Below, one piece after another: positions 55,876 to 64,000 of a stretch of DNA of 64,000 nucleotides; within the stretch, counting starts at the first letter, position 1; each line of letters begins with the position of its first letter. Made by a program: the position numbers and the translations under genes. Under the pieces are notes generated by a model that saw nothing but the letters and a program-made list of their open reading frames with translations, had not been told where the DNA came from and ran no database searches. This DNA is from Altererythrobacter lutimaris (GTDB taxonomy: Bacteria > Pseudomonadota > Alphaproteobacteria > Sphingomonadales > Sphingomonadaceae), in contig NZ_JABWTA010000001.1 in assembly GCF_013371495.1 (NCBI RefSeq), forward strand, positions 1,488,001-1,552,000, written 5' to 3'.

Positions 55876-56868
55876 TTATTGAGGCGGTGCCACTCGATCG
55901 AGAAATGCAGCGATACTGGACATCGCCCGATCCCGCACCGGATCAACTTCGCGCAGGATCTCATGGGCAGCCTCTTCGCCGAAACGAGTCAGTTGCGCAT
56001 TGGGCAAGCGCCTCGCCGCTTCTTCGATGGCATGTATCCCAACGAGCAGATCCGCACTCGTTCCAAGCAACAAGACCGGTGTTTCGACTTTCTCCAGCCG
56101 ATCGATTTCGAACAACCCTCGCATCGAAGCATAAGCGCGTTCGACCCAGCCCCAACTGCCTGGCCCCATGACAAGCTCAGGTCTCTGCTCGCGCCACCAA
56201 AGCTCGTCGGCATAACGCGCATCATCATGCGTCAGCAGCTTCTGGCGGCTGGCAGGGACTTCGCCCGGCTTTTCGCTCCACTTCCAAGCAGGCCTCGCCG
56301 AATCCCCCAGACTGTTCATGAGTCGGGCGGCGCCATGCCCGATTGCCGCAGGTATCCTTCCGACAAATCCGAGCATTGGTGCAACGAGCACAAGCGCGTC
56401 AGGATCGACCGCGCCGTCGACTACGCCCCGCAGCGACAGATGTCCGCCCATGGAATGTCCAGCAAGTACATGCGGGCCGCACGTCTCCGATTTCCAGTCA
56501 GCCCAGAACGCCTCTAGATCATCGACCCAGACGCTAAAGTCATCGATATGGCCGGTAACCGGGTCGTTGCCCAAACGGCCTGACCCAGCCTGCCCGCGCC
56601 AATCAGCGGCCGTCACACGCCATCCGGCACGGTGCCATTGTTCCAGAGTTTCGAGATATTTCTCGTAGTGATCTCCGCGCCCCGGAAAGAAGAGTATCGA
56701 GCCGCGGCTGCCCGCAGGAGCGCCGTCAATCTCGGCACCGGGCCAGTCAATCCGGCGCAGCTCATGACCGTCCTCAGCCGACCAGGTGCTCTCAACCGCA
56801 TGCGGTGGGATCGAGCGCCGATCGATGTCTGGCAATTGCGGCAATCCTGCTTGCAACTCGTCGCTAAT
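55876..56868 (-). CDS. Alpha/beta hydrolase (monoacylglycerol lipase/lysophospholipase-like)
   Basis: A serine hydrolase of the alpha/beta fold, about 330 residues. The oxyanion region FFPGRGDHYEKYLETL, the nucleophile elbow LAGHSMGGHLSL (Ser in GHSMG), and the aspartate and histidine in LGTSADLLV and GEEAAHEIL make a full triad. The start is uncertain: no ATG, GTG or TTG sits at a sensible place, whereas an ATT at 56868 has GAGGAG seven bases upstream; the only in-frame ATG (56964) lies inside the divergent cpaA. The next downstream gene is the FAD oxidoreductase. Confidence 0.75.
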   Translation of the reverse strand: MSDELQAGLPQLPDIDRRSIPPHAVESTWSAEDGHELRRIDWPGAEIDGAPAGSRGSILFFPGRGDHYEKYLETLEQWHRAGWRVTAADWRGQAGSGRLGNDPVTGHIDDFSVWVDDLEAFWADWKSETCGPHVLAGHSMGGHLSLRGVVDGAVDPDALVLVAPMLGFVGRIPAAIGHGAARLMNSLGDSARPAWKWSEKPGEVPASRQKLLTHDDARYADELWWREQRPELVMGPGSWGWVERAYASMRGLFEIDRLEKVETPVLLLGTSADLLVGIHAIEEAARRLPNAQLTRFGEEAAHEILREVDPVRDRAMSSIAAFLDRVAPPQ

Positions 56869-56947
56869 CGTAACGCTCCTCGCTTGGTTACTATTTGGTA
56901 AGCCATGTTCTGTAGCAACGCTCCTCAAGGGGACCCTGGGGGCAATA

Positions 56948-57439
56948 ATGCTAACCGAATACATCCACTACGGACTGCTTGTAGGCTTGGCAATTGCCCT
57001 GCTGGTCGCTGCGTTTACCGATCTTCGTCACCGTCGCATCGCCAATTGGCTTAACCTTACTATTGCAGCAGGCGCGCCGCTGCATTGGTGGGCGAGCGGC
57101 TATGCGCTCTGGCCTGACGTTGCATTGCAGTTGGCGATAGCGCTTGGCGCCTTTGGGGTTTTCGCAGGCCTGTTCGCATTGCGCATGATGGGCGGCGGCG
57201 ACGTCAAACTCCTGACCGCGCTCGCACTGTGGATCGCGCCGGTCCCATTCCTTCAACTGCTGGTCATCATGGCGCTTGCGGGCGGCGTGCTGACCATCGT
57301 CATGGGAGCCTGGCACGTCCTGCGTCGCCAGCGCGACCGAATCGCCATTCCCTATGGTGTCGCCATCTCGACCGGCGGCCTGTGGGTACTCGCCACTCAC
57401 TATCTGCCCGGTGCCGCACAAGCATCTGGGCTGCAGTGA
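56948..57439 (+). CDS. cpaA: Prepilin peptidase CpaA (A24 family, Flp pilus)
   Basis: CpaA (TadV) cleaves the leader of the Flp prepilin at the inner membrane. The 163-residue polytopic protein has the two catalytic aspartates: D25 in FTDLRHRRIANW and D85 in GGGDVKL, the signature of A24 peptidases. About four to five hydrophobic segments are present. The ATG at 56948 fits; a longer open frame overlaps the divergent hydrolase. The pilin gene itself is not in view, so it would be elsewhere or further downstream. Confidence 0.9.
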   Translation: MLTEYIHYGLLVGLAIALLVAAFTDLRHRRIANWLNLTIAAGAPLHWWASGYALWPDVALQLAIALGAFGVFAGLFALRMMGGGDVKLLTALALWIAPVPFLQLLVIMALAGGVLTIVMGAWHVLRRQRDRIAIPYGVAISTGGLWVLATHYLPGAAQASGLQ

Positions 57440-57527
57440 ACCTGATTTTAACCAGTATGGGATTAGGCACTTCAACCATACCCGCCCGTAACAACTGAAT
57501 TGGGCTGAGCAAGGGGGCTACAAAGCC

Positions 57528-58610
57528 ATGGATAAGAAGAAGCTGGTACTGCTGCTTGGTGCGCTGGTCGTCGCGATCGGCACTGCGCTCGCAGCTCGGA
57601 GCATGTTTGCAGGTGCAGCAGCACCTGAAGCAGAGGCACAGCAAGCTGTCCCGACGGGACCTAAGGTGCTGATTGCACAGCGTGCATTGCCTACAGGTAC
57701 AATCATCACCGCTGACGCGCTGGGTTTCCAGCAGTGGCCGGAAGAGTTGATGCAGGATGCATACTTCCTTGATGGCGAAGCGGATGTGAACCAGCTACTT
57801 GGTACAGTGGTTCGTCACCCTGTCACAGCCGGTGAACCTGTTACTCAAGGTTCACTTGTTAGCCCAGGTGACCGCGGCTTTCTCGCAGCAGCTCTGACTC
57901 CAGGCATGCGTGCGATCACTGTTCCAGTTTCAGCCATGACCGGCGTTGCAGGCTTTGTCTTCCCGGGTGACCGCGTGGACATGATGCTGACGCAAACGGT
58001 TCAAGGTGCTGACGGCCAAGCGTTGAAAGCAACTGAAACAGTTCTTCGCAATCTTCGCGTCCTCGCAACCGACCAGATGACGGAACAGCAGACTGTCGAA
58101 GGCAAGACCGTTGTTCGCGCCTTCAAGACAGTTACTCTCGAAGTGACGCCAAAGATCGCTGAGAAGATCGCTGTTGCTCAGACCATCGGCACGCTCAGCC
58201 TGGTCCTGCGCTCGATCGCTGACAATGAAGCAGAACTCGAACGCGCTATCGCTTCTGGTGACGTTGTAATCCCTGAGGACGCGACGCCTGAAGAAGAGGA
58301 AACGCTGATCCGCACTGCGATGAACCAGCCGATCGACAAAGGTGCGACCTTCTCAACCGGTGGCGACGTATCGCGCTTCCAACGCAGCTCTATGCCGCCA
58401 GCACGTGGTGCTCCGGCAGGTGGTGCGCCAGGCGCACCTGCGGCAGCTGGCATGTACAATGCCGGTCCTCAGGTTCGCGTCTCTCGCGGTAACAACACCA
58501 CTGCCGTGCCTGTGAAGAATGCAGTCGGCAACCTCACTGGCACTCAAGCCAATGCCATGAGCCGCGGAGCACGCACTGTGCCTGTGGCTGGCGCAACCGT
58601 GATCCGTTGA
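57528..58610 (+). CDS. cpaB: Flp pilus assembly protein CpaB (RcpC)
   Basis: CpaB is a periplasmic, inner-membrane-anchored subunit of the Tad secretion system. The 360-residue protein has an N-terminal signal/anchor (MDKKKLVLLLGALVVAIGTA), a SAF domain (about 43-110: VLIAQRALPTGTIITADAL and VVRHPVTAGEPVTQGSLV), and the FVFPGDRVDMMLT motif of RcpC. The C-terminal 70 residues are P-, G- and A-rich and probably flexible. The gene lies 88 bases after cpaA with a strong ribosome site (AAGGGGG). Confidence 0.92.
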   Translation: MDKKKLVLLLGALVVAIGTALAARSMFAGAAAPEAEAQQAVPTGPKVLIAQRALPTGTIITADALGFQQWPEELMQDAYFLDGEADVNQLLGTVVRHPVTAGEPVTQGSLVSPGDRGFLAAALTPGMRAITVPVSAMTGVAGFVFPGDRVDMMLTQTVQGADGQALKATETVLRNLRVLATDQMTEQQTVEGKTVVRAFKTVTLEVTPKIAEKIAVAQTIGTLSLVLRSIADNEAELERAIASGDVVIPEDATPEEEETLIRTAMNQPIDKGATFSTGGDVSRFQRSSMPPARGAPAGGAPGAPAAAGMYNAGPQVRVSRGNNTTAVPVKNAVGNLTGTQANAMSRGARTVPVAGATVIR

Positions 58611-58666
58611 TGGGGGCCGACATGTTGAAACAGACCAAGGTTCAAGGGACTTTCAAAAGGGGCAAT

Positions 58667-60292
58667 ATGATGAAACGCCGCCTGACAGCCAAATTGCTGC
58701 TTGCAAGCATCGCAACCGCGCCGCTTGCAATGGCACCGACAACGATTGCCAACGCGCAGTCGGTCAGTGCGCCAGCACAAGACATTGTTATCTCAATCGG
58801 TCGTGGCGAGCTCGTCACTGTGCCGGGGTCGATGGCAGACGTCTTTATCGCAAACGATGCAGTTGCCGATGTGCAAGTCAAATCACAGCGTCAGCTTTAT
58901 GTGTTCGGCAAGGCTGGTGGTCAGACCACTATCTATGCCAGCAACGCACGCGGCGATGTGATCTGGTCTGCCAACATCCGCGTAGGCAACAATATCGACA
59001 GCGTCGATCAGATGCTCGCACTCGCTATGCCGGAAGCACAGGTTGCCGTGTCCACTATGGGCTCTAACACTGTTCTTCTGACAGGCACTGTTGCAGCACC
59101 TGAAGATGCCGCTGAAGCAGAGCGCCTGGTATCGGCTTTCCTTGGCCAAGATACCAACGTCATTAGCCGCTTGAAGATGGCAACGCCGCTGCAGGTCAAC
59201 CTGCAGGTGCGTTTCGCAGAAGTCAGCCGCACGCTCGTTCGCGAGATCGGCTCGAACCTCTCGACGCGTGACAGCTCTGGCGGTTTCCTGTTCGGCGTTC
59301 AGCGCGGTAACGGCCCTGTCATTGGCGGTGCCGGTACAGCTGGCCTTCCGATCCTTGACGCGTCTGCACAGTTCGGCCTGCCGGCTGGCTCGATCTCGCT
59401 GCCGTTTGATCCGTCAACTGGCGAGTTTGTAACCGGTGGCACGACCTACGACTTTACGTCGAGCCCTGCACAGACTGCCGTCCAGGCTGCTGGACGTCTG
59501 TTCGGCCTCGATGTTGGCGCAGCCTTTGACCTGTCCGAGCGTCTTGGCCTCGTCACTACGCTTTCCGCACCAAACCTGACCGCACTGTCAGGTGAGACTG
59601 CTGACTTCCTTGCTGGCGGTGAATTCCCGATCCCGATCTCTCAAGGTCTGGGCACAACCGCGATCGAATATCGTAACTTCGGCGTTAGCCTCAGTTATAC
59701 TCCGACAGTTCTGTCGAACGGCCGGATCTCGATCCGCGTTCGTCCGGAAGTGTCAGAGCTTTCAACGCAGGGCGCTGTCGTGATCAACGGCTTCCAGATC
59801 CCGTCGCTGACGATCCGCCGCGCGGAAACGACTGTCGAGCTGGGTTCAGGCCAGAGCTTCATGATCGCAGGCCTGATGAGCAACAATGCTCAAAACAGCA
59901 TCGATAAGGCTCCTGGTCTTGGCGATGTGCCGATCCTCGGCAACCTGTTCCGTTCGCGTTCTTTCCGTAGAGGTGAAACCGAGCTGGTGATCGTTGTGAC
60001 ACCATATCTGGTTGAGCCGGTGAACGCCCGCGACATCAAGCTTCCGACAGATGGCTTTAACGCCGCGGATGAAGCGCAGCAATTCCTTGGTTTCCGTGAG
60101 AATGACGGTGTTTCCGGACAGGAACGTCCGAGCCCTGAAGCGGTCGACAAGGATGCGCCTGATCCAACGATCGGCAGCATCGATCCAGCGGCAATCGTCC
60201 CGGGCCAGAACAATGACCCGCGTCAGGCGAAGAAAAAGTCGCGCAAAAAGGACCGTCGTGCAGAAGGCGCGGCTCCTGGTTTTAGTCTCTAA
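58667..60292 (+). CDS. cpaC: Type II/IV secretin CpaC (RcpA) of the Tad pilus
   Basis: CpaC forms the outer membrane pore through which the Flp pilus passes. The 541-residue protein has a signal peptide ending near TTIANAQS, the pilus N-domain (about residues 27-125, DIVISIGRGELVTVPGSM, NTVLLTGTVAAPEDA), and a secretin core (GNGPVIGGAGTAG to DVPILGNLFRSRSF). The ATG pair at 58667/58670 is preceded by AAGGGG; the frame also opens at 58607/58610, overlapping the cpaB stop, but that would place 20 odd residues before the signal peptide. The C-terminus is basic and long (KKKSRKKDRR). Confidence 0.92.
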   Translation: MMKRRLTAKLLLASIATAPLAMAPTTIANAQSVSAPAQDIVISIGRGELVTVPGSMADVFIANDAVADVQVKSQRQLYVFGKAGGQTTIYASNARGDVIWSANIRVGNNIDSVDQMLALAMPEAQVAVSTMGSNTVLLTGTVAAPEDAAEAERLVSAFLGQDTNVISRLKMATPLQVNLQVRFAEVSRTLVREIGSNLSTRDSSGGFLFGVQRGNGPVIGGAGTAGLPILDASAQFGLPAGSISLPFDPSTGEFVTGGTTYDFTSSPAQTAVQAAGRLFGLDVGAAFDLSERLGLVTTLSAPNLTALSGETADFLAGGEFPIPISQGLGTTAIEYRNFGVSLSYTPTVLSNGRISIRVRPEVSELSTQGAVVINGFQIPSLTIRRAETTVELGSGQSFMIAGLMSNNAQNSIDKAPGLGDVPILGNLFRSRSFRRGETELVIVVTPYLVEPVNARDIKLPTDGFNAADEAQQFLGFRENDGVSGQERPSPEAVDKDAPDPTIGSIDPAAIVPGQNNDPRQAKKKSRKKDRRAEGAAPGFSL

Positions 60293-60311
60293 GTCGAGGA
60301 AGGTGAGAACA

Positions 60312-60956
60312 ATGCCTATTGCAAATAATCGCAAACTGGCCGGCGCCATCGCTGTCTCGCTCGGTCTCGCACTGAGTGCTTGCGGCGGCATGCCGACCAA
60401 TAAGAGCCTGTATTCCACGAAGCAGCCGGTGGTTGAACGCACCAGCTACACACTGGATCTGTCTGCAAACCGTGACGGACTGACTGTTTCCGAACAGCAG
60501 CGCTTGAACGGTTGGTTTGAAGCCATGGACCTCAGCTACGGTGACCGTGTCTCCATCGATGATCCGATGGCGAGCCAGGCAACCCGTGACGCTGTGAGCG
60601 ATATCGCAGGACGCTATGGCATCCTCATATCGGATACAGCACCTGTTACGGCAGGCGCAATGCAGCCTGGTAATGTCCGCGTGGTACTGACCCGTTCGAC
60701 AGCATCGGTGCCTGGTTGCCCCGATTGGTCAGCTCAGTCTGATATGAACTACACCAACGCAACGCATCCTGGTTACGGCTGCGCCATCAACAGCAACATG
60801 GCTGCGATGGTCGCTAACCCAGAAGACCTGATCGAAGGTCAGAAGGGCACTGGCGAAACTGTAATCATGAGCTCAACCAAAGCGATCGACAGCTTCCGCG
60901 AGCGCGCACCATCCGGCAACGGTGGTGACGTAACCGGCGGTCAAGGAGGAGAATAA
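60312..60956 (+). CDS. cpaD: Pilus assembly lipoprotein CpaD
   Basis: CpaD is an outer membrane lipoprotein that helps assemble the CpaC secretin. The 214-residue protein has a lipoprotein signal (MPIANNRKLAGAIAVSLGLA, then LSACGG as the lipobox) and the CpaD family fold markers RVVLTRSTASVPGCPDW, SDMNYTNATHPGYGCAINSN and MAAMVANPEDLIEG. It begins 19 bases after cpaC. The open frame to 60051 is a shadow of cpaC. Confidence 0.93.
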   Translation: MPIANNRKLAGAIAVSLGLALSACGGMPTNKSLYSTKQPVVERTSYTLDLSANRDGLTVSEQQRLNGWFEAMDLSYGDRVSIDDPMASQATRDAVSDIAGRYGILISDTAPVTAGAMQPGNVRVVLTRSTASVPGCPDWSAQSDMNYTNATHPGYGCAINSNMAAMVANPEDLIEGQKGTGETVIMSSTKAIDSFRERAPSGNGGDVTGGQGGE

Positions 60957-60959
60957 GTC

Positions 60960-62246
60960 ATGAACGCTCCATGGAAATCCGGCATGCCTGGCAATCGCGA
61001 CGCTTTTGCGGCTTACATTTGCGACGACAATGCGCTCGACGTGCTGCGTCCCGTAGTGATCGAGCTCGGCTGGCAGCCTGAGAAGTGCAACAAGGGTGGC
61101 CTTCGCAATGCGATCCAGTCGCTCTCTGTCAGCGCAAGCCCTAACATTCTGCTGGTTGACTTGTCTGAAAGCGGCGATCCGCTCAATGACATCAATGCAC
61201 TGGCAGAAGTGTGTGAGCCCGGCACGGTTGTGATTGCAATCGGTCAGGTGAACGACGTGCGTCTGTATCGCGACTTGCTTGCGAGCGGCATTCACGACTA
61301 CCTGCTGAAACCACTTTCAGCTGGTCAGGTTCGCGATGCTCTGAACCAGGCACAGGCTGCATTCTCTGCTCCGAAGACAGCAGACGGTGAAGCGGTCAAG
61401 CGTCACATTTCAACCGCAGTTGTCGGTACACGTGGCGGCGTTGGCGCTTCTATGCTGACGACTTCGCTTGCATGGCTCTTCAGCGACACGCACCAGCTGC
61501 CAACGGCGTTGCTCGATCTCGACGTGCATTTCGGCACTGGCGCTCTCGCGCTTGACCTTGAGCCGGGCCGCGGTCTGACTGACGCTATCGATAACCCGAG
61601 CCGCATCGACGGTCTGTTTATCGAACGCGCCATGATCCGTGCCAATGACAATCTGTCGATCCTGTCGGCGGAAGCACCGATCAACCAGCCGCTGATGACC
61701 GATGGCGCTGCTTTCGTTCAGCTAGAGGAAGAATTCCGTCAGGCTTTCGAAATGACGCTGGTCGATCTGCCGCGTAACATGCTGATCAACTTCCCGCATG
61801 TTCTGGCCGATGTGAACCTGGTCCTGCTGACCACGGAAATGACGCTGGCTTCCGCTCGCGACACCATCCGTATCCTCAGCTGGCTGAAGACCAACGCTGC
61901 GCATGCGCATCCGATGATCATCGCCAACAAGGTTCAGTCCGGTGTGGCAGAAATCAGCAAGGCTGACTTCGAAGCTTCGATCGAACGCAAGATCGACTTC
62001 TCGATTCCCTATGACGCCAAGGCCGCTGCCAACGCAGCCAAACTGGGTCAGGTTTTCGTGGAAGCGAACCGTTCGAGCAAAGCAACGGCAGTCGTCAAGC
62101 AGATCGCGGAACGCATCTTGGGTGCGAGCGAAGACGATCTGGCTTCGCTCAGCGAAGAGAAGAAATCGCTGCTTGGCGGGTTCGATCTCAAGTCGCTGCT
62201 GGCGAAGAAAGACAAGTCTGAGCCTGCTGGCGAAGTTGTCGAATAA
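60960..62246 (+). CDS. cpaE: Pilus assembly ATPase-like protein CpaE
   Basis: CpaE (TadZ) is a ParA/MinD-like protein that places the pilus machine at the cell pole. The 428-residue protein has an N-terminal response-regulator-like domain (about residues 15-135, with ILLVDLSESGDPL and the terminal HDYLLKPLSAGQ), then an ATPase-like domain with a deviant Walker A GTRGGVGASMLTT in which the canonical second lysine is missing. GGAGGAG lies eight bases upstream of the ATG. Confidence 0.93.
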   Translation: MNAPWKSGMPGNRDAFAAYICDDNALDVLRPVVIELGWQPEKCNKGGLRNAIQSLSVSASPNILLVDLSESGDPLNDINALAEVCEPGTVVIAIGQVNDVRLYRDLLASGIHDYLLKPLSAGQVRDALNQAQAAFSAPKTADGEAVKRHISTAVVGTRGGVGASMLTTSLAWLFSDTHQLPTALLDLDVHFGTGALALDLEPGRGLTDAIDNPSRIDGLFIERAMIRANDNLSILSAEAPINQPLMTDGAAFVQLEEEFRQAFEMTLVDLPRNMLINFPHVLADVNLVLLTTEMTLASARDTIRILSWLKTNAAHAHPMIIANKVQSGVAEISKADFEASIERKIDFSIPYDAKAAANAAKLGQVFVEANRSSKATAVVKQIAERILGASEDDLASLSEEKKSLLGGFDLKSLLAKKDKSEPAGEVVE

Positions 62247-62331
62247 CACCTTTGGTCGCGAGCGGATTGCGGTCTGACCGTGGCCGCTCGCACCACAGGC
62301 GAAGAAGAATTAGGAAAGGCGGGACACGCGC

Positions 62332-63303
62332 ATGACTACGCTCCAGCTCGTGCTGATAGTCGGCATCGTAATGGCGGTGCTTGTTGGCGGCTACATGGTG
62401 GCATTTGCAGGCTCATCTGCAAAAGCAAGCCAGCGCCGACTGCAAGCTGTGCGCTATCGCCACTCCGAAAGCACAGACACCAAGGTTGAGTCGCAGCTCA
62501 AGAAAGCCATCGCAGCTCGTAAGCCAAAGACGCACAAAGTCGCAGGCTCTGGCTCGCGTGTAGAAGCGTTGGAAATGCGCCTGGATCGTACCGGCAAGGG
62601 CTGGACGCTACAGCAGTATTTCTATGCGTCGCTGGGCCTGGCTCTTGCAGTCGCAGTGGTCGTTTATCTGCGCAGCGGCGCTCTGCTCCTTTCGCTAGGC
62701 GTTGGCGCTGTTGTTGGCGCGGGCTTCCCGCACTTGGTTGTGGGCTACTTCATCAAGAAGCGTACCAACGAGTTCAACACCAAATTCCCTGACGGGATCG
62801 AGCTTCTGGTGCGCGGTCTGCGCTCCGGTCTGCCTGTGACGGAAACGCTCGCTGTGGTGGCACAAGAAGTGCCTGGTCCGGTTGGCGAGGAATTCAAAGG
62901 CGTGGTCGAGCGCATCAAGATCGGCCGCACTATGGAGGACTCCCTTCAGGAAACGGCTGACCGCCTGGGCATTCCAGAATTCAACTTCTTCTGTATCACG
63001 CTCGCCATTCAGCGCGAGACCGGTGGTAACCTGGCAGAAACTCTGTCGAACCTTGCCGACGTGCTGCGCAAGCGCGCGCAGATGAAGCTGAAGATCAAGG
63101 CGATGAGCTCTGAATCAAAAGCATCGGCTTACATTGTTGGTTCATTGCCCTTCGTCGTGTTCATCATGGTGTGGTGGGTAAACCCCAAATATCTCAACGG
63201 CTTCTTCACCGATGACCGCCTGATTGTGGCGGGGCTTGGTGGAATGGTCTGGATGGCAATCGGCGGCTTTATCATGGCCAAGATGGTCAACTTCGAGATC
63301 TGA
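62332..63303 (+). CDS. tadB: Tad pilus inner membrane protein TadB
   Basis: TadB is a platform protein of the T2SS F family in the inner membrane. The 323-residue protein has an N-terminal helix, two central helices (about 97-145), and the F-domain FPDGIELLVRGLRSGLPVTE and ITLAIQRETGGNLAETLSNL, followed by two C-terminal helices. It follows cpaE by 85 bases. The usual cpaF/tadA ATPase gene is absent at this junction. Confidence 0.93.
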   Translation: MTTLQLVLIVGIVMAVLVGGYMVAFAGSSAKASQRRLQAVRYRHSESTDTKVESQLKKAIAARKPKTHKVAGSGSRVEALEMRLDRTGKGWTLQQYFYASLGLALAVAVVVYLRSGALLLSLGVGAVVGAGFPHLVVGYFIKKRTNEFNTKFPDGIELLVRGLRSGLPVTETLAVVAQEVPGPVGEEFKGVVERIKIGRTMEDSLQETADRLGIPEFNFFCITLAIQRETGGNLAETLSNLADVLRKRAQMKLKIKAMSSESKASAYIVGSLPFVVFIMVWWVNPKYLNGFFTDDRLIVAGLGGMVWMAIGGFIMAKMVNFEI

Positions 63304-63325
63304 GCGAGGGAAAGAGAGAACAGAT

Positions 63326-64000
63326 ATGAACCCGCCCGGACCAACGCTCCTCGGCTTTGACGTCATCCTCGTCGGTTCGATCCTTGCAGGGATCGCAGCG
63401 ATGGCTGTCCTTTTCGCGATCTATAACGCGGTCACGATCAAGGACCCGATGGCGAAGCGCGTCAAATCGCTGAACGACCGCCGCGAAGAGCTCAAAGCTG
63501 GCATCATCACGCAGAGCGCCAAGAAACGCACAAGCCTCGTCCGCAAGAACGAGACTGCGGACAAGGTGAAAGACACGCTCGGCAGCATGAAAGTGCTGCA
63601 GGACAGCCAGATCAAGGACATCCAGCAGAAGCTTGCTTATGCCGGTATCCGTAACAAGGATCTCGCACCGATCGTGATCCTTGCGCGCATGATCATGCCG
63701 ATCGTGCTCGGTGTGATTGGCGTGACCGTCATCTACATTATCGATTACTTCCCCGATTGGGGCGGTATGAAGCGCGTCGGCGCGATGGGTGCACTGCTCT
63801 ATTTCGGCTATAAAGGCCCTGAAATCTTCCTGCAGAACAAAGCGTCCAAGCGTACTAACGAGATCCGCAAGGGTCTGCCTGACGCGCTCGACCTGCTGGT
63901 CATCTGTGCGGAAGCCGGTCTTACGATTGACGCTGCATTCAACCGCGTCGCTAAGGAACTGGGCCGCGCTTATCCGGAACTGGGCGACGAGTTTGCTCTC
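63326..64000 (+). CDS. tadC: Tad pilus inner membrane protein TadC, cut by the window edge
   Basis: TadC is the second T2SS F-family platform protein and pairs with TadB. About 225 codons are visible. The translation opens MNPPGPTLLGFDVILVGS, followed by an N-terminal helix, a basic linker (SAKKRTSLVRKNETADKV), two helices, and the start of the F domain (GLPDALDLLVICAEAGLTID). A ribosome site (GAGGG AAAGAGAG) precedes the ATG at 63326. The rest lies beyond the right edge. Confidence 0.93.
   Translation, partial: MNPPGPTLLGFDVILVGSILAGIAAMAVLFAIYNAVTIKDPMAKRVKSLNDRREELKAGIITQSAKKRTSLVRKNETADKVKDTLGSMKVLQDSQIKDIQQKLAYAGIRNKDLAPIVILARMIMPIVLGVIGVTVIYIIDYFPDWGGMKRVGAMGALLYFGYKGPEIFLQNKASKRTNEIRKGLPDALDLLVICAEAGLTIDAAFNRVAKELGRAYPELGDEFAL

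Noticed and set aside
58607..58666. Earlier start for CpaC overlapping the cpaB stop
   Set aside because: The signal peptide and ribosome site fit the ATG pair at 58667/58670 better; kept only as an alternative.

Overview
The window looks like chromosomal DNA of an alphaproteobacterium, most likely of the order Sphingomonadales near Erythrobacter/Altererythrobacter. This is inferred from moderately high GC, the gene content, and conserved neighbourhoods such as the argS-SPOR-nagZ-scpAB-tatABC block, ispH-thrB-rnhA, a Caulobacter-like cpa/tad pilus operon and a type 2 ArgC. A Gram-negative envelope is shown by TamA/TamB, a TonB-dependent receptor, the Tat translocase and lipoproteins. Coding density is high. 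I found no rRNA, tRNA, CRISPR array or insertion sequence.

Layout. (1) 1-14426, minus strand: the division and cell wall (dcw) cluster, in transcription order mraZ, rsmH, ftsL, ftsI, murE, murF, mraY, murD, ftsW, murG, murC, murB and ddl (cut by the left edge). Nearly all junctions are 1-4 base stop/start overlaps. Four G-rich 10-base direct repeats lie between mraZ and its candidate promoter and probably form the MraZ operator. (2) 14427-17412, minus strand: two poorly characterised membrane-anchored proteins, cysteine synthase and a 2Fe-2S ferredoxin. (3) 17520-29196, mainly plus strand: a HhH-GPD glycosylase, an S9 lipoprotein peptidase, an SDR, a pterin dehydratase, ccmA-ccmB with an unknown membrane protein, methionine and leucyl aminopeptidases, a small SH3-like protein, argC, and glnB-glnA behind a sigma54-like promoter, ending at a strong terminator. 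(4) 29489-33073: a TonB-dependent receptor with its own terminator, a 377-base repeat-bearing stretch without a convincing gene, an orphan phage-type endolysin and a perfect 24-base inverted repeat. (5) 33074-41718, minus strand: tamB/tamA, bpt and threonine dehydratase. (6) 41805-44401, plus strand: a beta-hydroxyacid dehydrogenase and an exported amidohydrolase. (7) 44405-51850, minus strand: tatCBA, scpBA, nagZ, a SPOR protein, argS and a lipoprotein. (8) 51959-54436, plus strand: ispH, thrB and rnhA. (9) 54509-56868, minus strand: a 58-residue YegP-like protein, a FAD oxidoreductase and an alpha/beta hydrolase. (10) 56948-64000, plus strand: the tad/cpa pilus operon cpaA-cpaB-cpaC-cpaD-cpaE-tadB-tadC, cut by the right edge, with no cpaF between cpaE and tadB.

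Most of the window is conserved housekeeping DNA and I do not see a clear undescribed system. The points most worth a second look are the repeats around the orphan endolysin (32081-33053), the MraZ-type repeats, the sigma54-like glnB promoter, the SH3 protein without its expected peptidase domain, the pilus operon lacking its ATPase at the usual place, and a hydrolase that may start at a non-standard codon.
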